The notes under the pieces were generated by a model. It saw only the letters and a program-made list of their open reading frames with translations, searched no databases and was not told the origin of the DNA. Shown here in pieces: positions 58,542-64,000 of a stretch of DNA of 64,000 bases (positions within the stretch are counted from its first letter, which is position 1; every line of letters starts with the position of its first letter). Position numbers and translations under genes: made by a program. The stretch comes from Actinopolymorpha pittospori. Lineage in GTDB: Bacteria; Actinomycetota; Actinomycetes; Propionibacteriales; Actinopolymorphaceae. The stretch lies in the NCBI RefSeq assembly GCF_014873875.1, contig NZ_JADBEM010000001.1, forward strand, positions 7,936,001 through 8,000,000, written 5' to 3'.

Positions 58542-59456
58542 ATGCGAGACAACGGTCTGCAGGCCGAGTCGTACGTCGCGATCGCCGACCTCGATCCCGA
58601 GGTGGCCGACGCCATGCTGGTCATCCTCGCCGGCGCCGAGGTGGCCGCGTACGCCGACCCGTGCCAACCGGTGACCGGGCCGTGTCTGGAGATCCGGGTT
58701 CCGGCGACGCCCTGTGACCGGCTCTACGTCGACGAGCGGGCGGAGGACCGGGCCCGTGCGCTCCTCAACGAGCAACTGCCACGGCTGCGCGGCGAGATCG
58801 CCGACACCGAGCCGGACGGGTCCGCCGACTTCGAGATCCGCGTCGAGACCGTCGAGGCCCTCGAGGGCGACCCCGACGGCCGGACCGACGGTGTCGAGCC
58901 GGACCGCGACACCTCCGACGCCGCGGCCGGCACCCCCGAGGCCGACGCCGACCCGTCGCGGATGGCGACCTTCGACGAGGAACGCGCGTGGGCCGACATC
59001 GTGGCCGGCTACGACCGCACCCCTGACGACGCGGTGCCCCGCTGGCCGGCGCTGGAGGACATCGGCGAGGACGACGCCGCGGGCCGCGGTCGCGCCGGCT
59101 CGAACGACGCCGACGGCTCCGGCGGCGGAGCGCGTCGCCGCGACTCCGGCGCGACGGGTGACGACCCTGAGTCCGGGGGCGGCGAGGACACCCGCGAGAA
59201 GCCACCGGCCGGCACAGAGGACCGTTTCGTTCCGCCCCCGCCGCCGCCGCTGCCCCAGCTCGACACGGTGGCGAGGGTCGGCTGGGCCGCCCTGCTCGGC
59301 GGCCCGGTGCTGCTCCTGCTCGCCGCCGTCGCGAGCTCCTACGTGCCGAGCTGGTTCACCGCGCTCGGCGTGGTGGCCTTCATCGCCGGGTTCCTCACCC
59401 TGGTCCTGCGAATGAAGGGTGGCCCGCCCGACGACGAGGACGGCGCGATCGTCTGA
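58542..59456 (+). CDS. DUF2007-like domain plus C-terminal membrane helices, unknown function
   Basis: 304 aa. N-terminal domain (about 8-85: AESYVAIADLDPEVADAMLVILAGAEVAAYADP ... LYVDERAEDRARALLNEQL) resembles the DUF2007 signal-transducing-protein fold. The middle 150 residues are Asp/Glu/Ala/Gly/Pro-rich and probably disordered (RFVPPPPPPLPQ near the end). Two transmembrane helices follow (about 250-272 and 278-296: GWAALLGGPVLLLLAAVASSYV and ALGVVAFIAGFLTLVL). GGGAGG precedes the ATG, 2 bp after the esterase. Its last 118 bp overlap the LysR gene tail on the other strand. Confidence 0.75.
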   Translation: MRDNGLQAESYVAIADLDPEVADAMLVILAGAEVAAYADPCQPVTGPCLEIRVPATPCDRLYVDERAEDRARALLNEQLPRLRGEIADTEPDGSADFEIRVETVEALEGDPDGRTDGVEPDRDTSDAAAGTPEADADPSRMATFDEERAWADIVAGYDRTPDDAVPRWPALEDIGEDDAAGRGRAGSNDADGSGGGARRRDSGATGDDPESGGGEDTREKPPAGTEDRFVPPPPPPLPQLDTVARVGWAALLGGPVLLLLAAVASSYVPSWFTALGVVAFIAGFLTLVLRMKGGPPDDEDGAIV

Positions 59457-60382
59457 GCGGGTGGCCGCGGCCTGGGCAGCGCCCGGATCAGCTCCCGCAC
59501 GGCGTCGACCGCCGGTGAGGGCGGCTGGTCCGAACGCCACCACAGGGCCACGTCGCGCTGGTAGTGCGCGTCAGCGATCGGGACCAGCCCCACGCCCTCC
59601 AGGTTCGACGTCGTCATCGCCAGCGCGTTGGTGACGCCGATGCCGAGCCCCCGGCGCACCAACGCGACCAGCGTCTGTGGCTGGTTGCTGCGGAAGACCA
59701 CCTGCGGTGACAGTCCGGCCTGGTCGAAGGCGAGGTTGGTCTCGAACTGCGAGCTCGCCTCCTCCTCGCCCTCACCGATCGTGATCAGCCGCAGGCCGGC
59801 CAGCTCGGTCAGCTCCACACAGGCCTGCCGGGCCAGCGGGTCGCGGGCCCGGACGACGGCCACGAGTGGCTCGTGCCACAACACGCTGTGGTCCAGCTTC
59901 CCGCCCTCCACGGGAGGAAGCACCGGGCGTACGGCGAGGTCGGCGGCACCCCCCAGCACGAGTTCGTCCAGGAGGACCGTCGGGCCCTCCCGCAACCCGA
60001 GCTTGACCTGCGGGTGGAGCCGGCCGAGCTGGACCAGCAGGTCGGGCAACAGGAAGGCGGCCGCGCTGGGGTAGATCGCCAGGCGTACCTCTCCCCTGGC
60101 GCTCCCCTCAGGCGTCCCGCCGCACAACTGCTGGACGTGCAGCAGCACCGCCTCCGCGTGCGGAAGGAGCGCCCGCCCCTCGGGGGTGAGCACGATCGGA
60201 TGAACCGACCGGTCGAAGAGTCGTACGCCCAACACGCGCTCGAGTTCCGCGACGTGGATGCTGATCCGCGGCTGCGAGCGGTAGAGCGCGGCCGCGGCGG
60301 CCGAGAAGCCACCGTGGCGCGCCACCGCGACGAAGCTCGTGATCCAGTCCAGCCGGAACCGGTGGATCTGGGACAGGTCCAT
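59339..60382 (-). CDS. LysR family transcriptional regulator
   Basis: 347 aa. N-terminal winged helix-turn-helix: LDWITSFVAVARHGGFSAAAAALYRSQPRISIHVAELERVLGVRLFDRSVHPIVLTPEGRAL (about 11-72), then an LysR substrate-binding domain (about 95-300) with RLAIYPSAAAFLLPDLLVQLGRLHPQVKLGLREGP and GLGIGVTNALAM. The last 40 residues extend beyond the usual 300 aa and overlap the neighbouring gene antisense by 118 bp. 6 bp after the cupin stop, so it is the last gene of the catabolic operon, and likely regulates it. Confidence 0.9.
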   Translation of the reverse strand: MDLSQIHRFRLDWITSFVAVARHGGFSAAAAALYRSQPRISIHVAELERVLGVRLFDRSVHPIVLTPEGRALLPHAEAVLLHVQQLCGGTPEGSARGEVRLAIYPSAAAFLLPDLLVQLGRLHPQVKLGLREGPTVLLDELVLGGAADLAVRPVLPPVEGGKLDHSVLWHEPLVAVVRARDPLARQACVELTELAGLRLITIGEGEEEASSQFETNLAFDQAGLSPQVVFRSNQPQTLVALVRRGLGIGVTNALAMTTSNLEGVGLVPIADAHYQRDVALWWRSDQPPSPAVDAVRELIRALPRPRPPAQTIAPSSSSGGPPFIRRTRVRNPAMKATTPSAVNQLGT

Positions 60383-60388
60383 GGCGGC

Positions 60389-60907
60389 TCACCGGATGAA
60401 CTGGTCCACGAAATCGGCGCCCAGGCCGACCTTGGCGTAGTGGTTGCGGCAGAGTTCGATCTTGGTCCAGACGTCCTCGTAGCCGACCTGGCGACCTTCC
60501 TGGTCGAGGTAGATCATCGCGCCGGTGATGTTGAAGAAGGTCACCATCTCCTGGCAGTCCTCGGGCACGGTCAGCGTGTGGATCTCACCCGGCGGCTCGT
60601 ACACGAAGTGTCCGGCCTCGGCCATCCACGGGTGCTCGTAGTAGTGCCACTTGCCCTTGATCACGTAGCCGTAGACGGCCGCGGGGTGGCGGTGGCGGGA
60701 GACGACGCCGGAGCGGGTGACCCGCAGCAGGTTGCACCACTGGCCCACGACGGTGTTGAACATCAGCGGCCGGAACCACACGTTCGGCTCCTGCTCCACC
60801 CAGACCCGATCGTCCTCCGGAATCGCCGCGACGGCGATCTCCGAAAGGACGCCCTCGGACTCGGTCACCTTCCCGAACACCAGGTCGCGGGCGTTGGCCT
60901 CGGTCAT
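60389..60907 (-). CDS. Cupin similar to 2,4'-dihydroxyacetophenone dioxygenase
   Basis: 172 aa, ATG with AAAGGA 8 nt upstream. Cupin motif 1 RHRHPAAVYGYVIKGKWHYYEH (two His and Glu/His ligands) and motif 2 HFVYEPPGEIHTLTVPEDC. The surrounding PNVWFRPLMFNTVVGQWCNLLRV, AMIYLDQEGRQVGYEDVWTKIELCRNHYAKVGLGADFVDQFIR matches the DAD family, whose characterised member splits 2,4'-dihydroxyacetophenone to 4-hydroxybenzoate and formate with O2 and Fe. Many family members have unknown substrates, so activity here is inferred. Part of an operon with SDR, beta-glucosidase and aldo/keto reductase. Confidence 0.85.
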   Translation of the reverse strand: MTEANARDLVFGKVTESEGVLSEIAVAAIPEDDRVWVEQEPNVWFRPLMFNTVVGQWCNLLRVTRSGVVSRHRHPAAVYGYVIKGKWHYYEHPWMAEAGHFVYEPPGEIHTLTVPEDCQEMVTFFNITGAMIYLDQEGRQVGYEDVWTKIELCRNHYAKVGLGADFVDQFIR

Positions 60908-60952
60908 GTCGTGTGTCCTTTCTGGGGTACGGCGAAACGGACGGGACGACGG

Positions 60953-61699
60953 TCACGCCGCGAGGTAGCCCCCGTCAACCGGTACGACCGCACCGGTCAT
61001 GAACGCCGCCTGCGGCGAGGCGAGGAACGTCACGACTCCGGCGACGTCGTCGGGGGTTCCCCACCGACGCAGCGGCGTGCGGTCGAGGATCCGGCGTTCG
61101 GCGTCGGGGTCCTCGCGGATCTCGGCGGTGAGATCGGTGCGGATCCAGCCGGGCGCGACCGCGTTGACCCGGATCCCGTCCTCGGCGAAGGCCACCGCGA
61201 GCGACCTCGTGAGGCCGACGACCCCGCCCTTGCTCGCGGTGTAGGCGGGTACCAGCGGGCCACCGAAGTAGCTCAACATCGAGGCCACGTTGACGATGCA
61301 GCCCCCGCTCTCGGCAAGGAGCGGACGCGCCGCCACGCACGCCCGCATCGTCCCGGTGAGGTTGACGTCGAGGACCTGGGTGAAGACCTCGACCTGGAAC
61401 TCCTCCCGCCGCCGGATCATCCCCGCGCTGTTCACGAGGACGTCGAGCCGCTCCTGCCGCGCGAGAAGCGAGTCCAGCTCCTCCGAACGGGACACATCGA
61501 CCTCGACCACCTCGGCGACGCTGGTCGAGGCCGGCAGGGGTTCCCGGGCGGGTAACCCGGCCACCGTCACCCGGGCGCCGAGCCGGCCGAAGTGTTCGGC
61601 GATGGCGCCACCGATGCCTCCGGTGCCGCCGACGACCACGACCTCGCGGCCGTCGTACGGCTTTGGATCCGATGAGCTCGCACTGCTGTCCGCCTGCAC
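60953..61699 (-). CDS. Short-chain dehydrogenase/reductase
   Basis: 248 aa, GTG start with GAGAGGGG upstream. Classical SDR: cofactor loop GGTGGIG (24-30), NSAG at about 91, catalytic Ser140, Tyr153 and Lys157 (PAYTASKGG), and PVDGGYLAA end. VEVDVSRSE suggests an Asp-type NAD(H) adenine contact region, but cofactor preference is uncertain. Gaps of 45 bp to the cupin and 24 bp to the beta-glucosidase. Likely oxidises or reduces a sugar- or aryl-alcohol intermediate of the operon. Confidence 0.9.
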   Translation of the reverse strand: MQADSSASSSDPKPYDGREVVVVGGTGGIGGAIAEHFGRLGARVTVAGLPAREPLPASTSVAEVVEVDVSRSEELDSLLARQERLDVLVNSAGMIRRREEFQVEVFTQVLDVNLTGTMRACVAARPLLAESGGCIVNVASMLSYFGGPLVPAYTASKGGVVGLTRSLAVAFAEDGIRVNAVAPGWIRTDLTAEIREDPDAERRILDRTPLRRWGTPDDVAGVVTFLASPQAAFMTGAVVPVDGGYLAA

Positions 61700-61723
61700 G
61701 CGAACGTCCCCTCTCCTGCCGGT

Positions 61724-63118
61724 CTACGGCAGCTGACCGGTCCGGGCGACCTGGGCGTACCAGCTCGCACTCGACTTGGGTGTGCGCACCTGGGTCTCGG
61801 CGTCGAGGTGCACCAGGCCGAACCTCTTGCTGAACCCGAACGACCACTCGAAGTTGTCGGTGAGCGTCCAGACGAAGTAGCCGCGCAGGTCGACGCCCTC
61901 GTCGATGGCCTGCCGGCAGGCACGCAGGTGTGCGTCGATGTAGGCGATCCGGTCCGGGTCCTCGACCCGTCCGTCGGCGTCCACGGTGTCGCGGAGTGCC
62001 ATGCCGTTCTCGGTGACGTAGATCGGCAGCGGCCGGTAGTCCTGCCGCAGCCGCACCAGCAACCGGTGCAGGCCGTCCGGCTCGACCTCCCAGCCCATGT
62101 CGGTGCGGGGGAAGCCCTGCGGCACCGACTCCACGTCGTCACAGCCGATCCACGGCGAGGCGCCGCCGACCTTCTTCGCACCGGCGCGGACGTAGCTCGG
62201 GCTGTAGTAGTTGACGCCGAGCAGGTCGATCGGCGCGGCGATGGTCTCCTCGTCGCCGGGCTTGACGTGGGCCGTGTCGGTGATGTGGGCGACGTCGGCG
62301 AGCACGTCGGCCGGGTAGCCACCCTTGAGCACCGGATCGAGGAAGGCCCGGTTGTTGATGCCGTCCACCCGGCGGGCCGCCTCGACGTCTGCCGGCTCCT
62401 GGGTGACCGGGGTGACCGGCCAGAGGTTCAGCGTGATCCCGATCCGGTTGTCGGAGTCGGGCACCGCTGCCCGCATGCCCCGCACCGCGAGGCCGTGGCC
62501 GAGCAGCAGGTGGTGGGCGGCGTGCAGGGCGGCGCGTTCGTCACGCACGCCGGGAGCGTGCTGGCCGTTGCCGTAGCCGAGGTACGCCGAGCACCAGGGC
62601 TCGTTGAGCGTCGTCCAGTCGCCGATCCGGTCGTGCAGCCGCTCATAGACCGCGACGGCGTAGTCGGCGAACCGGTACGCCGTGTCCCGGGCGGGCCAGC
62701 CGCCCTCGTCCTCCAGCGCCTGCGGGAGGTCCCAGTGGTAGAGCGTCACCCAGGGCCGGACGCCCTTCTCCTGCAGCGCGTCCAGCAGCCGCAGGTAGAA
62801 GTCCACGCCGGCCTGGTTGAGCGGTCCGCGGCCGGACGGCTGCAGCCGCGGCCAGGCGAGGGAGAAGCGGTAGTGCGAGACACCGAGGTCCGCGAGCAGA
62901 CCGACGTCCTCGGCGTAGCGGTGGTAGTGGTCGCAGGCCACGTCCCCGGTGGCGCCGTCGGAGATCTTCCCGGGCGTGTGGGCGAAGGTGTCCCAGACGG
63001 AGGGTGCCCGGCCGTGCTCCGCGACCGCGCCCTCGATCTGGTAGCTCGCGGTCGCCACTCCCCACACGAAGCCGTTGGGGAACGCCACGGTGGCCGCCGC
63101 GTCGGTGCTCTCGCTCAT
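61724..63118 (-). CDS. GH1 beta-glucosidase
   Basis: 464 aa. Retaining family 1 glycosidase: N-terminal FPNGFVWGVATASYQIEGA (13-31), acid/base Glu173 (TTLNEP), nucleophile Glu370 (IYVTENG) and C-terminal aglycone-side FVWTLTDNFEWSFGFSKRFGLVHLD. No signal peptide, so it acts on a glycoside taken up by the cell. Overlaps the aldo/keto reductase stop by 4 bp. Substrate probably a beta-glucoside; aryl-glucosides are common for this family. Confidence 0.95.
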   Translation of the reverse strand: MSESTDAAATVAFPNGFVWGVATASYQIEGAVAEHGRAPSVWDTFAHTPGKISDGATGDVACDHYHRYAEDVGLLADLGVSHYRFSLAWPRLQPSGRGPLNQAGVDFYLRLLDALQEKGVRPWVTLYHWDLPQALEDEGGWPARDTAYRFADYAVAVYERLHDRIGDWTTLNEPWCSAYLGYGNGQHAPGVRDERAALHAAHHLLLGHGLAVRGMRAAVPDSDNRIGITLNLWPVTPVTQEPADVEAARRVDGINNRAFLDPVLKGGYPADVLADVAHITDTAHVKPGDEETIAAPIDLLGVNYYSPSYVRAGAKKVGGASPWIGCDDVESVPQGFPRTDMGWEVEPDGLHRLLVRLRQDYRPLPIYVTENGMALRDTVDADGRVEDPDRIAYIDAHLRACRQAIDEGVDLRGYFVWTLTDNFEWSFGFSKRFGLVHLDAETQVRTPKSSASWYAQVARTGQLP

Positions 63119-64000
63119 CGCTCATTTCCTCGTCTGTGCGGGGCGTGCTGGTCCGTTGGGCCGGTGGGGTCGGTCGGGTCGGTCGGGTCGGCGCTGACGC
63201 CCGCGAGGTCGGTGAGCTCGGCCCACAGCTCGTCCGGAATCGGCCAGGTGGCCCAGCGCACGGTCTGGTCGACGCGCTCCGGCGCGGAGATCCCGACCAC
63301 CGTGGAGGCGATCAGGGGTTCGCGGATCGAGAACTGCAGTGCCGCGGCGCCGAGGGGTACGTCGTAGGCGGCGCAGCGCTCCGCCATCCGGCGGACGCGT
63401 TCCATCAGCGCGGCGTCGGCCTCGCGGTAGGCGTACTTCCGCGAGACGTCGGGGCCCTTCGCCAGCATCCCGCCACCGAACGGCGCGGCGTTGACCACCG
63501 CCACGCCCGCCTGGTGCGCCGTGCGGAGCAGGCCCCGCGCGGACTGGTCCACCAGCGTGTAGCGGTTGTGGGTCAGGACGACCTCGAAGACGCCGGTGCC
63601 GACGAAGCGTTCCAGCATGTCGACGGGTCCACCGGCCACGCCGAGGTGCTCCGCGACGCCCTCCTTCTTCAGCCTGACCAGTGCCTCGACAGCACCACCG
63701 GGTGCCATCGCCGCCTCGAAGCCGATTACCTCCGGGTCGTGGAGGTAGAGCAGCGGGAAGCTGTCCATGCCCAGGCGTTCGATGCTCTGCTCGGCACTTC
63801 GGAGCACCTGGGCGCCGGAGTAGTCGCGGGTCACCGGGTCGGGGTCGACCTTGGTCGCGAGGACGAAGCCCTCCGGCAGTCCACCCCGCGCGCGGACGGC
63901 GGCGCCCACGCGGCGTTCGCTCTCCCCGTTGCTGTAGCCCGCGGAGGTGTCGAGGAAGTTGACCGGGCTGTCGAGAGCCCGGCGTACGGTCGCGACACCC
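63115..64000 (-). CDS. Aldo/keto reductase (D-threo-aldose 1-dehydrogenase type), 5' end outside the window
   Basis: The frame stays open to the window edge, so only the C-terminal 295 residues are seen. Catalytic residues by motif: Asp and Tyr in NFLDTSAGYSNGESE, Lys in FVLATKVDPDP, His in FPLLYLHDPE. NAAPFGGGMLAKGPD and VVGISAPERVDQTV follow the family pattern of L-fucose/D-threo-aldose dehydrogenases. The extreme C-terminus carries TDP repeats from a 9-bp repeat. First seen gene of the operon reading toward the beta-glucosidase; probably oxidises a sugar. Confidence 0.88.
   Translation of the reverse strand, partial: GVATVRRALDSPVNFLDTSAGYSNGESERRVGAAVRARGGLPEGFVLATKVDPDPVTRDYSGAQVLRSAEQSIERLGMDSFPLLYLHDPEVIGFEAAMAPGGAVEALVRLKKEGVAEHLGVAGGPVDMLERFVGTGVFEVVLTHNRYTLVDQSARGLLRTAHQAGVAVVNAAPFGGGMLAKGPDVSRKYAYREADAALMERVRRMAERCAAYDVPLGAAALQFSIREPLIASTVVGISAPERVDQTVRWATWPIPDELWAELTDLAGVSADPTDPTDPTGPTDQHAPHRRGNER

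Noticed and set aside
61808..63367. About 519-codon open frame on the plus strand
   Set aside because: Antisense to the GH1 beta-glucosidase and aldo/keto reductase, with no recognisable domain.
1..64000. tRNA, rRNA, riboswitch or insertion sequence
   Set aside because: No cloverleaf with T-loop, rRNA conserved block, transposase frame or terminal inverted repeat was seen on reading; a dedicated covariance-model search would be needed to exclude small RNAs.

Overview
This is a GC-rich (about 70% by eye) chromosome segment of an actinobacterium. The evidence is the gene order and the families: Wag31/DivIVA, SepF, a PASTA Ser/Thr kinase next to an Rv2175c-type regulator, MacRS, a class II DAHP synthase, frequent GTG/TTG starts and several probable leaderless genes. 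The MurE DNPR motif predicts diaminopimelate peptidoglycan, and the phosphofructokinase carries the pyrophosphate-type signature. A member of or near the Propionibacteriales would fit, but genus is not resolved from sequence alone.

Layout. (1) 1-607: the 3' end of ileS, convergent with the division cluster. (2) 817-20248, minus strand: a complete division and cell wall (dcw) cluster, transcribed mraZ - small membrane protein - rsmH - ftsL - ftsI - murE - murF - mraY - murD - ftsW - murG - murC - ftsQ - ftsZ - yggS - sepF - yggT - wag31, mostly with 4-bp stop/start overlaps. A promoter overlapped by three 10-bp-spaced MraZ boxes drives it. (3) 20848-25710, plus: MoxR ATPase, DUF58 and transglutaminase operon. 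(4) 26031-28738, minus: an apparent LexA (SOS) controlled unit with a 99-aa protein, a SAV_6107-type HEPN protein and a SAM methyltransferase, followed by DUF3040. (5) 29150-42518: transporter and housekeeping genes (MFS, DUF4126, FAD oxidoreductase, metF, polyprenyl synthase, barstar-like protein, Rv2175c-type regulator, ferredoxin reductase, methyltransferase, PASTA kinase, endonuclease IV, EamA exporter). Their order resembles the M. tuberculosis Rv2169c-Rv2178c region. (6) 42855-46140: a sugar ABC importer without its own ATPase. (7) 46278-54558: a molybdopterin enzyme, type I DAHP synthase, threonine aldolase, an RraA-like/enolase-superfamily pair, class II DAHP synthase and the probable PPi-phosphofructokinase. 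(8) 54765-59456: MacRS two-component system, acyltransferase, esterase and a membrane protein. (9) 59339-64000, minus: an accessory catabolic operon of aldo/keto reductase, GH1 beta-glucosidase, SDR, dihydroxyacetophenone-dioxygenase-like cupin and LysR regulator.

How it works together. The dcw cluster makes lipid II (MurC-F, MraY, MurG), flips and polymerises it at the septum (FtsW, FtsI, FtsQ, FtsL), and positions and anchors the Z ring (FtsZ, SepF, YggT, Wag31). The PASTA kinase and Rv2175c-like protein form a likely signalling pair in the same neighbourhood. The two DAHP synthases both feed the shikimate pathway. The most novel-looking parts are the SOS-controlled HEPN operon, the second MraZ-like box facing the MoxR operon, the possible non-AUG start of mraZ, and the glycoside/acetophenone-type catabolic operon at the right end. 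No tRNA, rRNA, CRISPR array or insertion sequence was recognised.
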